DNA of 21,574 nt from Ministeria vibrans ATCC 50519 (GCA_943704425.1 CALSCP010001127.1:1-21574), one strand, 5' to 3'; positions 9,422 to 19,385 are shown, counted from the first letter of the stretch. A program made the numbers and translations. The notes: generated by a model not told the origin, from the sequence alone.

Positions 9422-11680
9422 CTGATGTCCCTGTTGGACATTGGCAATGACTTGTTCAAAGCAGGCCTCGTTCATTTGGTTCTCTTGGGCATTGCGGTTG
9501 GTGGCTTTGACGCCAACAAAACGCTGGGCGAGCGGAACGGGACGGAACCGCTGGTCAAAGTAGAAGAGACCCGTCATGGGATTGGCGCGCAGAAAGAAAG
9601 CTGCGTCGACATAGTTCGGGAGGGTCGCCGACAGACCCACAATGCGGATCATGGTCTGAGCACTCTCGACCTGACGGAGTGTACGTGCGACGAGTGCCTC
9701 AATGACGGGACCGCGCTCGTCGTGCAGCAGATGCACCTCGTCGATGATAAGCAGACGCACCAGCTGCGCCAGTCCCACGTCGCCGGTGCTCTTGCGCGTC
9801 ACCACGTCCCATTTTTCGGGTGTTGTCACAATCATTTGCGTCGCTTGAATCTCCGCCTTGGTCATTTGCATGTCACCGGTGAGCTCGCGCACCGCAATTC
9901 CCAACGGCTTGAGCCGTTCGCCAAAGGTACGGACCATCTCGGCGGCAAGAGCCTTCATGGGCGCAACATAGATAATTTTGAATGCGTCGCGATGGATCAC
10001 GTCTCCTTGCATGTGCTGCCGCAAACAGCGCGTCACGCACATCATGGCAACGTTGGTCTTGCCTGCGCCCGTGGGAGCGCACACCAGCAGATTTTCACCG
10101 CTGTTGTACGCTGCGTCGAAGAGGACCGTCTGAATGCGATTGAGTGTCTGGCAGTTGCGAAAGGCAACCTGTCCCACTCGATCGAGCGACTCAATGCGAA
10201 TGAGCGGTACGTCAGCGAGCGGCAAATGCGAGACTGTGGGTGCAGGGATGCTCACCGTCTCCGTCTCCTTGGTGACAACGCGCGTGGTGCCCTGGGGCAG
10301 CATGAGGTTGCGTCCGGCGACGAGCACGTCGGCATCGGCGCGTTTGCGACCCCCTTCGCGTCCGTCGTACACGTGCGGGTACGACTGCTGTGCCTTGGCA
10401 GCCGCCTGACGAGCTGCAGCGCGCTCCGTGTTCTTGATCAGAGGTGCATTGGCGGCGTCGTGAAGCGCCTGTTCGCGTCGTTCGCGCAACGACAGTCCCG
10501 TCGCGTCCACCCCAAAGCCCAGTGTTGCAATCAGTGCGTCTTCGTCGACCGTCCCACCTTGCTCCTCTTGTCGCTGCTGATGCTGCTGCAGCTTCTTCTC
10601 CAGCTTGCGTCTCTCCTTGTCCAATTTCTTTTGCACTGCCGTCTGAATGGTGATTTGCGACGTGACGGGCGGCGCTGCCAGTGATAGAGCCGATGAGGAG
10701 GAGGAGTCGGCGGTCGCTTTGCTTGAGGTCTCGTTGAGCAGCAGGGTGGAGACGGCAACGCGGTGCTCGACGGCTCCAAGCACAACGGCAACGACGCTCT
10801 CGCGGTGACGCAGAAGCTCTTCGATGAGATCCATGTGTTCGAAGCCAAGCAGCTCAAAGAGACCATTTTGCAGCTCGGCATCGCCACCGCTGCGCATGAG
10901 ACAGTGGAACACGCCGAGTGTGATGCTCTGGAGTTGCGAGTCGTCGCCCTCGGTAGAAGAAGACATCGCCTGTTGCACTTTGTAGCGCAGCCATTCTGTC
11001 TGGTCGGGACGAGGCGGTGGTGCGTGGTCGTTCGACGACGTCTGTTGCTGTGGCGAAGGTCGCGTTGTTGTCTTCGGTCGAAGCGTCGCCATGTCGACGG
11101 GACGGAGCGGCGGGAATCCCTGAGGGCCGGCGATGTCGGGCACGACAAGGTGAAGGTCGGTGCCGTAGGGGCGATCGGCAAGGTGGGGAGCGCCTGGAGC
11201 GAGCGTGGGTGAGGTGGAGGGGTCTTTGAGGGAGTCCGGCAAACTCGAGAGAGTGTCGACAATGGCTTCGACAATGGGTGCGGTGTTGGTGGATGGCGCA
11301 AGAGCAGGTGCCAGCGGGACGGCAGCTTCGAGGTCGTGGCGCAAGTGGCGTGCGCAAAAGGGGCCTGTGGGACCGGTGTGCGTCGTGCGAGTGCGCGCAA
11401 CGAGTTCGCACAGCGCATCGTCAACCAACGCAGCGGGCGCCTCGGGATCCCGCAGGATATCCCGGCGCATCATGTCGCGCAGCCGCTTCATTTGCTCACG
11501 TGGCAACGCCTCCGACAGCTGCTGCACGCTGAGTGCGTCGCGAGAGGTGGCGGAAAGACGTTGCGTAACCAAAGAAGTGATTTTGGGATCGCTCGACGAC
11601 ACGGGCATCGTTTTCGCCGTGCAACTGCGCTCCAAGGGGCCTCCGCCAAGGGCGCGAAGGGCCTCCGTTAACGAGGGCAT
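9422..11680 (-). CDS. ASCC3: ASCC3-type Ski2-like RNA/DNA helicase, N-terminal exon only
   Basis: ASCC3 is the helicase of the activating signal cointegrator complex, acting in alkylation repair and in splitting collided ribosomes. One exon encodes 753 residues from the ATG at 11678-11680 to a GTCAGT donor at 9421. The N-terminal helical region carries ELQNGLFELLGFEH and YPHVYD, both closely matched in human ASCC3. The first RecA domain has Walker A APTGAGKTN (K541), LTGDMQM, TTPEKWDVVTRKS, the DEVH box (D647-H650) and SAT at 684-686. The exon ends in RPVPLAQRFVG and a GHQ that in human ASCC3 precedes VFVHARN. ASCC3 rather than Brr2 is indicated by the N-terminal block and the RKSTGDV stretch. 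Missing are the rest of cassette 1 (second RecA, winged helix, Sec63) and all of cassette 2, roughly 1400 residues. A 168-bp spacer separates its start from the divergent syntaxin gene. Confidence 0.93.
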
Positions 11681-11848
11681 AACTTGATCACCAAAAAGAA
11701 ATATTTAAAGTGTGAAATATTTATAATACTCTTTCATAATAAATTTATTGATCATTATTGGAGTGATTGATCTTGGTCTTTAGTCAAATATAATAATTGT
11801 CCGTGTCGGGGGGTTAGTGACACGACGCGAACGAGTGCATTTTGCGAG
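11681..11848. promoter_or_regulatory. Shared divergent promoter region, ASCC3/STX5
   Basis: Only 168 bp separate the two divergent start codons, so both promoters and both 5' UTRs must fit here or overlap. The part next to ASCC3 is AT-rich, with ATATTTATAATA near 11718 and ATTGG (an inverted CCAAT) at 11757-11761. The part next to STX5 is GC-richer. Element use is inference. Confidence 0.5.
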
Positions 11849-13171
11849 ATGTCTTTAAAAGACCGCACGGGCGAGTTTCGATCGGCGGTGGCGTCGCTGC
11901 GGTCGAGGAAGGGTGTGCAGCAGAGTGCGCGCGCAAACGGACCGACGCGACACACAAAACACCTCGTACAGTTCACGCAGCTGGCGCGCAGTGTCGGCGC
12001 TGACATCACCAAGTCGTTTACCAAGCTCGACAAGCTCACAACGCGTACGTGGACGCTGTGAGATGCGAAAACACAGCTTTTTTATTTTTACCCTCTTTGT
12101 CGTGCACAACTGCCACGTTGCGGGTGGATCGACCGTCCCCTGTGTGGCGATGTGCACGCTGGTGCGCGTTCATTCCCCGACATTGCGTGTGTTTGTCTCA
12201 TTCACTCGTTTTTTGATTTTTTCATTTTGTGACTCTTTTTCGTTTTGCGTTTTGTCACCTTTTTCCGTTTTGACACATTTTTGTGTCTTTGCAGTTGCGA
12301 GAAGCAAGTCGCTCTTTGATGACAGACAACAGGAGATCCAGGAGCTGACATACATCATCAAGCAGGACATAGCGGCGCTGAACCAGCAGCTGCAGACGCT
12401 GCAGTCAATGCAGCGCAATGGCAAGACGACGCACAACGCACAGGAGAACCAGCATTCGACGGGCGTCGTCTTGTCGCTGCAAAACCGCCTTCAGTCCATG
12501 AGCGGTGACTTCAAGTCGGTGTTGGAACTGCGCACGGAGAATCTGAAGAACCAGAAGGAGCGTCGCGAGCAGTTTTCAACGTCGACTGGCGCACAACTCG
12601 ATTTGAGTAAGGAATGTTTGGTGAAGGAGAGAAGGAATGTTAACATTTGTGTGTGTGTGTAGGATCGAGTGTGATAGACACGGCATTGTCAGACGAACTA
12701 GGGAGTGGCAGTGGGGATGGGAGTAATGGGACTGGAGGGATGCAGTCGATGGCGGTGATGGTGCGACAGGATGAGACGTACCTGAGCTCACGCGCTGAGG
12801 CAGTACAGGGCATTGAGTCGGTGATTGTGGAGTTGGGAGGGATGATGCAGCAGTTGGCTCATATGGTTTCGGAGCAAGGAGAGCAAGTGAAAAGGTACTA
12901 AAATGCCATTCTCTCTTTTTGTGTCATTATCTGTTGTTACTCATGTGTCGTTCTGTGTTTGTCACTCATGTGCCGTTTTCTGTGTGTTGCTTATTTGTTG
13001 TCTTTTTATTACAGAATCGATGACAATGTGGATGAGATGGAGCAGAATGTCGAGCAGGCGCACGGTGAGCTTCTGAAGTACTTCTCGTCTGTCTCGTCCG
13101 ATCGGTGGCTCATGATCAAGGTCTTCCTTGTTCTTATTGTATTCTTTATTGTCTTTGTACTTCTGGCTTAA
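11849..13171 (+). CDS. STX5: Syntaxin 5 (Sed5-type Qa-SNARE)
   Basis: This is the Qa-SNARE of ER-Golgi and intra-Golgi fusion. Exons 11849-12044, 12295-12606, 12663-12894 and 13015-13171 join to 298 residues, and splicing restores TTLARSKSLFDD as in human STX5. The N-terminus holds the DRTGEF peptide, the Sly1/SCFD1-binding motif of STX5/Sed5. Next come the Habc-type region (EIQELTYIIKQDI) and the family block NDFKSVLE-like DFKSVLELRTENLK. The SNARE motif has zero-layer glutamine Q241 in VSEQGEQV and continues into IDDNVDEMEQNVEQAH. A C-terminal tail anchor of about 20 hydrophobic residues follows WLMIKVF. The Habc/SNARE linker is short and Gly/Ser-rich. The first ATG is used; it corresponds to the short Golgi form of human STX5, without the ER-retention extension. 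Confidence 0.97.
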
Positions 13172-13175
13172 TAAA
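13170..13175 (+). promoter_or_regulatory. Poly(A) signal overlapping the STX5 stop codon
   Basis: AATAAA begins at the second base of the TAA stop (13169-13171), the same kind of arrangement as at the P2X stop. The next start codon is 162 bases further on. Confidence 0.6.
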
Positions 13176-13333
13176 ATCCGTTTCGCTACTCTAATTTTAC
13201 ATAATTATTTTTAATCAAAACGGAATCAAAACAAAGTCTTTTTTCACATAAACAAGAGTGATTGATATCATTTTGTAAACTCACTCAACTCAGCTAACTG
13301 ACACTTCTTTCATCCATTGTGTCTCAAAGTGGC

Positions 13334-13735
13334 ATGAAACTGATAAGCGGCAGCGTGCGGGCACACGGCGGGGCGGTCTACGATGTGGATGGGGTGGTGG
13401 ACCGCGACGGGCGTCTCCAGGTGTTCCTGACGGCACAGGCGGAGCAGTGGCACGCTGCCTTCCAGCCCGAGTATGTCGAGGAGCTCACCCGCAAGACAGG
13501 AAGTGCTAAGGTGCGTGCGTCTGCTTCTCCCTTTGCAAATTCAATCAAACCCTCTTTGTGTGTGTGTGTGTGTGTGTGTGTGTTTTTTTTTTTGGTTTGG
13601 TAGACGTTTGACACATTCGTTGCAATGCTCGAATCGGCCGTGCAAGGACGAGATTCCTCCTCCGTGTCCCTGGAGATTCTCACTTCAGTAGATCTTGATC
13701 GATTGCGAGCGCAAAAGCGAGGTAGAGTGGCCGCA

Positions 13736-13771
<36 letters not shown>

Positions 13772-15133
13772 CGGTTTCGTCTCTGACTCTCTGTTTCACT
13801 GACAGGCTCTCGGTCAAACAGTCCCGCTTCATCATCTCAGAAGCGCTTTATCATTATGACCTACAGCACCACCTACGATCGAGTGCACTATCCCCTGCCG
13901 CTTGTGTACAGCGGACGACCCGACAGCGTCCGGTTACGACAGGAGTGCAATGCAATGCGACGCGAACTGCTGTCGGCGCGCGGTGCTGACACCGCTGGCT
14001 ATGTGCGAGCCGAGCAGCGCGACGAGATGGAGGCTGAAGTGGCTGCATTCAAGCGCATGTGTGTGCAGCTGACTGAAGAGAAGCGACAGTTGCAAGATGA
14101 GGTGCGCGAGTTGACGTCGCAACTGAGCGAAGTCAAGTCTCGCGCCGAATCAGCTGCTGCAGCGTCACCGGACAGTGGCGCCGGTGTCACACGAAAGGAG
14201 CTTCGAAGCATGCGCGAGCTCATTGCGCGTCTGGAACAGGAAGTGCTCGAGGAGAAGATGTCGCATAGGGCGGCACTGCGCAGCAAAGCGGAAGAGTGTG
14301 TGCGCGTAGCGCGGGAACTGGAAGAGGCGCGAGCGGAAGAGCGTCAGTTGCGTCGCCAGTTGTCGCATGTCACCCCAATTCCGTCACCCTCAGCAACAAC
14401 AACAACCGCATCTGTTGCTCGAAAGGACGGACCAGTGCGTCGCTCCGCGCGGACTCGCGCTCGTTCCAACTCTCTCGAATCCATCACATCCTCTCAATCT
14501 CGACACCGCAAGCCCAATCCACATGCAAACGAGACCAGCGCGCCTCGTCAGCACCATCGCGGTCGCAGTCGCACTCCAAAGGGTCTCCCACCCGCTTCGC
14601 CTCGCTTTGATCCGACGCAGTGGGTCCTTGAGCGCGATCAGCGTCGCGACCAGCTGAGACGCGAGAGACGCGAACGCGAGCGCAGTCGCAGTCGCAGTCG
14701 CAGTCGCGAACGCACGGCTGCTACTACCGCTCATCGGCTACCCGCCAGTCGCATCGCTCGCAGACCTGCAAGTGCCAGTGGTTACTGGAGTGACGACACA
14801 TCGAATGCGTCCGACTCCAGTGCTGGTCCTTCCCGCTCCCGCTCCCGTTCTCGCTCTCGTCCGTCTAATACTACTACTACTATTACTACTGCGCCGTTGC
14901 GTCGCTCTGCCTCTCCTGTCCCATCTCACCAAAGTGACAAGTCTCTCTTTGACTCGCTCTTTCCGTCTTCCTCTGCCAACTCACCCCTTCCCAATCAACA
15001 CCAACAGCGCCATACACAACCCACTCCTTCCACTGACGCACGTCGTGCCTACGAGGACGCTTCAGCCGACATTAGTGACATTGACACTCGTCTCAACCGA
15101 CTTCAGGCGTTTCTCCGTCAAGCCACTTTGTAA
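13334..15133 (+). CDS. CCDC61: CCDC61/VFL3 basal-body and centriole protein
   Basis: CCDC61/VFL3 organises centriole or basal-body appendages and flagellar placement. Exons 13334-13510, 13604-13721 and 13806-15133 join to 540 residues. The N-terminal head (XRCC4-like in the family) carries AEQWHAAFQPEYVEELTRKTG and VAMLESAV, then after splicing YDRVHYPLPLVYSG (human: FDRIHYPLPLPYQG), which clinches the identity. A coiled coil of about 160-300 follows, then a Ser/Arg-rich basic stretch, a RFDPTQWV motif near 364 (human RFDPTAFV), and a C-terminal IDTRLNRLQAFLRQ helix (human IDARLKALQEYM). The basic middle would allow microtubule binding, as in the family. I chose the ATG at 13334 because no upstream in-frame ATG is near; a GTG at 13319 is not a likely eukaryotic start. 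Its presence implies a cell with flagella at some stage. Confidence 0.94.
13556..13603 (+). repeat. (TG)n-T(n) tract at the acceptor of CCDC61 intron 1
   Basis: A TG dinucleotide run of about 26 bases is followed by about 11 T, then GGTTTGGTAG ending the intron. The layout (TGm then Tn then acceptor) resembles the CFTR exon 9 acceptor, where tract length tunes exon inclusion. Intron boundaries are fixed by the frame. Confidence 0.85.
13736..13769 (+). repeat. (TG)n microsatellite in CCDC61 intron 2
   Basis: A TG dinucleotide run of about 33 bases lies in the 84-bp second intron (13722-13805), between the GTAGAG donor and the CTGACAG acceptor. Confidence 0.9.
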
Positions 15134-15352
15134 AAATAATAATAATATTGCATCATTTTCTTTATACTACTTGGATATCTTAAACTCGTGCTTGTACATC
15201 GTTTCCTTGGCTCCGCGTGAGTCGTGATTCGTTTTAAGTCGTTAAACCCATCGCGGTTAATTATTATTATTTATTTTATTTATTCTTCAATTATTAACTT
15301 TCCGTTATTCTTACATTAGTAGTACCAGAAGCATACTGAAGTATTGCTGATC
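15134..15352. other. Intergenic spacer CCDC61-PGPEP1
   Basis: This 219-bp AT-rich spacer starts with AATAATAATAAT immediately after the CCDC61 stop. There is no clear AATAAA; the AATAAT variants may substitute. It ends just before the PGPEP1 ATG. No gene is visible. Confidence 0.6.
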
Positions 15353-16045
15353 ATGCCCGTTGCGCTCGTGACCGGCTTCGAGCCATTTGGCATTCACGAA
15401 GAGAACCCGTCGCGTTTGATCGCGCGCGCTCTTGACGGCCATACAGTCGGCGATGGGGTGCAAATAGTCAGTGCCGAGCTGCCTGTCGAGTATGTCCCAG
15501 CTCAGCGGATCGTACCGGCGCTGTGGCAGCAGCATGCGCCCGATTTCGTGCTGCACATTGGCGTGGGACGCGACGGACCCGTCCGGCTGGAAACACTCGC
15601 TCACAACGGCGACTACACCCGCTTGGACAACACCAACAGCCCCGCAGCTGGGGCCGAGCACAAGTGCGTGGACGCTGACAGTGTGAGCGCCTCCACTGTT
15701 CTCAGAAGTAAGCGGGAACATAACACCAACAGTGTTTGTTTACATTTTGCGTTTGTGCTCTCCTCTGCTACAGCCACGATCGATGTCAAGGCAGCCTCGG
15801 CTGCTGTCAAATCAACCAGTGGTGTTCCTTGCGAAGTCTCCGAAAACGCAGGCCGCTACCTGTGTGAGTTTGTCTTCTTTTTGTCTCTCTATCAGTCGTC
15901 AATGGACAAGCGTGTTCCGGTTCTCTTCTGTCACGTCCCCCGCATCTCTGCCGACGCTCCGTACACCCTTCCGCACCTCATCTCCGCTGTTACTGCACTT
16001 CTCCAGCACATCACCACTTGCTCATCCTCACAGTCTGAGAGATAA
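15353..16045 (+). CDS. PGPEP1: Pyroglutamyl peptidase I (cysteine peptidase, family C15)
   Basis: This cytosolic enzyme removes N-terminal pyroglutamate from peptides. Exons 15353-15707 and 15774-16045 join to 208 residues, close to the human length. The N-terminal VTGFEPFG motif and ELPVEYVPAQ (human EIPVEYQTVQ) are typical, as is VLHIGV. The catalytic triad is present: E80 in RLETLAHN, C149 in AGRYLCEF, H172 in FCHVPRI. The intron (15708-15773, GTAAGC donor, CTACAG acceptor) is 66 bp, carries no stop and keeps frame if retained, so an unspliced message would encode a 22-residue insertion between E80 and C149. Splicing gives VLRTTIDVKAA, which fits the family better. The gene converges on the Cramped-like gene, with 35 bp between their stop codons, and is probably active. 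Confidence 0.95.
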   Translation: MPVALVTGFEPFGIHEENPSRLIARALDGHTVGDGVQIVSAELPVEYVPAQRIVPALWQQHAPDFVLHIGVGRDGPVRLETLAHNGDYTRLDNTNSPAAGAEHKCVDADSVSASTVLRSKREHNTNSVCLHFAFVLSSATATIDVKAASAAVKSTSGVPCEVSENAGRYLCEFVFFLSLYQSSMDKRVPVLFCHVPRISADAPYTLPHLISAVTALLQHITTCSSSQSER

Positions 16046-16080
16046 TCGTGAATGAAACTTTTTACATACAAAGTTAAGAC

Positions 16081-19000
16081 TTAGTAACGAGGTCGCTTAG
16101 GCTCGGACGACGCTGGAGACGGAGCAGCGCCCTCGGGAGGGGAAAGTAAGCTGTTGGTGTCGGGCGAGACTGCGGAGTGGGGTGCACGACGTTTCTTGAC
16201 ACGTTGTTTGTTTGGATCAGTGATGTTGGAGACAAGGCCCTGAAACGAAGTGGGACCGGAGGGAGACGAAGAGGTGCCATTTGCAGTGCCGTGGGGTGGT
16301 ACAGGGTCAAGATTGGACGAGGACGAGGCGGACATGGGATGGTCATGAGCAAGATCAAAGTCACTGGTGGCGCCTGGGAGTCCAATGGCTTCGTGCAGTA
16401 GCCGCGAATTTGGTTGTGCCAGCAACGAGTCCATTCCATCCTGTACGCAAGAGAATGAGAAATGTGAGAGTGTTGATGTGTGTAATAAGCGTACGGCCAT
16501 GATGATGGAGTCCTCTCTGGGGTGTTGATAGTCTGTGGTTGTCGCTGTGGCTGGTGGGGCGACTGTGGGTGGACGGCTCTGGTGGAGGTGGGTGTTGTTG
16601 TGGTGGTGGTTAAGACCAAAGGCGTCTTGTGACGGTTCCATGAGAGGATGGTCTGAGCCGAGAATGGAGACGCGACGCAATCGCGATGGACTCGCTTTGA
16701 CTGTGGTTGTGGATGGTGTCGCTGTTGCGGCAGCGGCAGCGGCTGAAAATGCAGTTGGAATGAGTGTTGGCGTGGAGGCGATTGAGGGAAGGGCAGGAGA
16801 GGAAGGGACTGGAGAGAGAAGGGTAAGGACGGTTCTGCGAGGGGGTTTGGATCCAGGTGGTGGGTCAGGAGACACATGGGACGTTGCAGCTGTTGCTGCT
16901 GTTGTTGATGATGATGATGTGATATTGCGGATGGGAAGAGTGGGAGAGGAGGAAGAGGAGGTAGAGGGGGAAGTGAGAGTCTGTTGTTGTTGTAGTTGCG
17001 CTGACAAAGGGTGAGCCCAAACAGCTGTGACGCCATGTGGACCCACCATAGGCACAAGAGTTGCTTCACCATTTGTTTGGTGCTGCTGTTGTTCAACAGC
17101 CGCTGCAGAGGTGATCCAGTCATAGTGGAGTTGAAACAGTACAGGTCGTCCAAGGTGCACAAACACATCGCCAATTGTGCGCATCTCTAAGGGTGCCGAG
17201 TCGCTCATAGACGGCGCATAAAACTATACCCAAATAGAATGGTCAGGAACTGTCGACTCCAGTTCATACATACTTACTCTTAAACGGCCGTGGCAGAGCG
17301 ACACACCATTGCGTGACCATTTTTTGGTCAAAAAGGTGCGCAGAGAGTCAAAGGTCTTGGAGGATTTGACGGAAAGCTCAAGGAAAGCATTGTGGCCAGA
17401 GGACATTAAAAGTGACTGGACATGGGGACAGCGAGGTATGAGCTGGACGACACAACGAGAATCGGCAGCAGCAGCAGTAGTAGTAGTGGTGGTGGTGGTG
17501 GTGCGAGTGCGGGGGTGGCGTGTTGACGGTGGCGCTGTTTGCGACGTGCCGTCGCGAGGACACACGGCGAGGTTGTGTTGCTCGAGCCACTGTTTGACGG
17601 AGTGCAAATTGAATGCCTTGCTGGTGGGGGCAGATGAGGTTGATGCACCAGTCAATGCAGGCGTTGCCGATTTGGACTTGGCGGCGGATGATGCTGCGCT
17701 TGTGTGTGCGGCGGTGCTACTGTTGGCGTTTGTGGGGATGCCATACGATGATGCACTGCTGCCATTTGTAGTAGTAGTTGGGGTGTTATGGTACACAAAG
17801 GGAGCGCCCGTCCCGTTGGCAGTGACACGCCCTGCGGAGGCAATCCCGGAAGACCCATTGGAGAATGAGGAGGCGGCAGCGGCCAAGGTGGCAGCGGGCA
17901 TGGAAGAAGGTGCAGTAGCACTGTTGACGCCGGGAAATGCACCAACGCCATTTGTGGGCGCCGTACGACTTGCTGTGGTCGCTTTCACACGCACAATGAC
18001 AGGTTTGCTATCGCGCGATTTGTACTGGCACGAGCCCGTTTCGTACAATTGGCGAAACAGTCGCTGAAAGGTCTTGCGACGTGTTGCAGCGCCCTTCTCG
18101 CTTGCGTTACCCCCATGATGTGCAAGCTTGATCCGCAACGCCAAGAAACTACGTACAGCACGTAATTCATCGTGATGTTTGGTGGTAGTAGCAGTTGCAG
18201 CAGTAGTAGACGTTGCAGCAGTAGTAGCGGTGTTCGTGGTGATAGCAGCATCTCCATCCGTCTCCAAGTCCGAATCGGACGCTGTCGCCTCGGGAACCGT
18301 CACCGCACCGCCAGTCGCAGTGGATGCTGACGAAGAAGTAGTCGTCGTGGTAGTAGTTGCAGTAGCAGCAGCGGTAGCAGCAGTTGCAGCAGCAGCAGCA
18401 GCAGCGGTAGCCGCCGCCGCCGCCGCCGCCGCCGCCGCAGCAGCAGCAGAGCTTTCGTTACTCTCGACATCCTCGACAAGCCACCGTCTCGACTTTTTGG
18501 CCAGTCGGTAAAAGTAATGGTACACCTGAGCAACGTCGCGCGACGGCACCTTGGCGTTGATCTTCTCAAAGTCTTTGCCATACACATCCAATGCTTTCAG
18601 GAACTTCTGCTCCTCGTCCGTCGTCCATGGCTTCTTGACAGTGTCTGCAAGAAGTCGACAGAAACAGCCATAAGATGATTCGAGTGAGTGTGAGCGGATT
18701 CAGAGGGCCGGAACGAGCAAGGCGTGCGTCTCAGTCACAGGGGTACAGCTGGTTTTCACCGCCAGAGAGTGTGCAACAGGTAAAAAAAGCGTCAGACACG
18801 CCGTGTGAGGGAAAGTGGTAAAAAAGAAATCCAAGTTTTTGGCGCGACACCAAAAACAGCGCCATTTGCAAGATACAGCTCAAACGAGGATCGCGCCGAA
18901 GCCATAGTGGCGGAAAGCGTTACACTAAGCCGTACCACATGAAGGCGATACGCAATACGGCCGCGGGAAGCCTCACGAGGTGAAGGAAGCAGTTCGGGTT

Positions 19001-19202
19001 GACAACTTGTCAAAAGTGCAACACAAAAAAAACACACTCTCTCTCACAGACACGAGAGGCAAAGCAACTTGCCGGAGCGCACAACCAAGACGCTAGAGAT
19101 ACCTGACTGCGACCGTGTCGACACGCGCTTGGCCTTCTTCTTGGCACCGTTGGCTTGGGTCACGGCTGGCACGGCCGGAAGGGGCGCAGGGGCGTCACTC
19201 AT
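16081..19202 (-). CDS. Cramped-like (CRAMP1-type) SANT-domain chromatin protein
   Basis: Cramped/CRAMP1 proteins are nuclear chromatin regulators; CRAMP1 is tied to linker-histone gene expression. Minus-strand exons 19202-19103, 18644-17278, 17223-16495 and 16440-16081 join to 851 residues. A basic N-terminus (AKKKAKRVSTR) leads to a SANT domain at 38-84 with W40, DVYGKDFEKI and QVYHYFYRL (CRAMP1: EYGKDFEAI, QVRHFYYRTW). An Ala/Thr run lies at about 98-150. A block near 230-250 (ETGSCQYKSR, VIVRVKA) and a later block (ELSVKSSKTF, then GDVFVHLGRPVLFQLHYDW near 505-525) sit where CRAMP1 has its conserved downstream regions. The C-terminus is low complexity, ending in basic RVKKRRAPH and KRPRY. 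The first exon is recovered by a GTATCT donor and phase match. Intron 3 (16441-16494, 54 bp) lacks stops and could be retained. A different SANT protein is the main alternative. Confidence 0.75.
18179..18455 (-). repeat. GCN/ACN trinucleotide tract encoding Ala/Thr runs
   Basis: On the minus strand, GCT/GCC/GCG and ACT/ACC codons alternate to encode long Ala and Thr runs in the Cramped-like protein, just after the SANT domain. On the plus strand this reads as GCAGCA/GTAGTA repeats. Other reading frames also stay open here for the same reason and are not genes. Confidence 0.9.
18645..19102 (-). other. Large first intron of the Cramped-like gene
   Basis: This 458-bp intron is bounded by GTATCT and TTGCAG. 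It is GC-richer than other introns here. It contains a perfect 8-bp inverted repeat (GTTTTTGG at 18835-18842, CCAAAAAC at 18850-18857) around a 7-base loop, and a plus-strand frame of 48 codons at 18675-18821 with no support as a gene. I could not match a known intronic RNA. Confidence 0.7.
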
Positions 19203-19385
19203 CCCCGACGAAGCAACAGAGACACAGAGAGAAGGGTTGACGAGAGGGGTTGACGAGCAAACGGACCAGAAGCAGTTTCAGACGAAGATATTTGATGATG
19301 GATTTTGGTGTATTTGGCTGATCGCGGAATTCATTGTAATTCTTCGTCACTCGAATAGGTCAATAGGCTTCTGGCTAGACTCTGA

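Noticed and set aside
9425-10684. 419-codon plus-strand open frame
   Set aside because: It lies antisense to the ASCC3 exon, whose protein is recognisable over its whole length; GC-rich third positions keep the opposite strand open.
16074-17174. 366-codon minus-strand frame overlapping the Cramped-like gene
   Set aside because: It is an alternative frame of exon 3, rich in Pro, Gln and His as expected for shifted Ser/Thr/Pro codons; only the other frame joins in phase with exon 2 and carries the GDVFVHLGRP block.
17309-18067. 252-codon plus-strand open frame
   Set aside because: It is antisense to exon 2 of the Cramped-like gene and its residues are biased as expected from a mirrored low-complexity exon.
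18675-18821. 48-codon plus-strand frame within the Cramped-like intron
   Set aside because: It is short, has no recognisable motif and no splice or promoter support.
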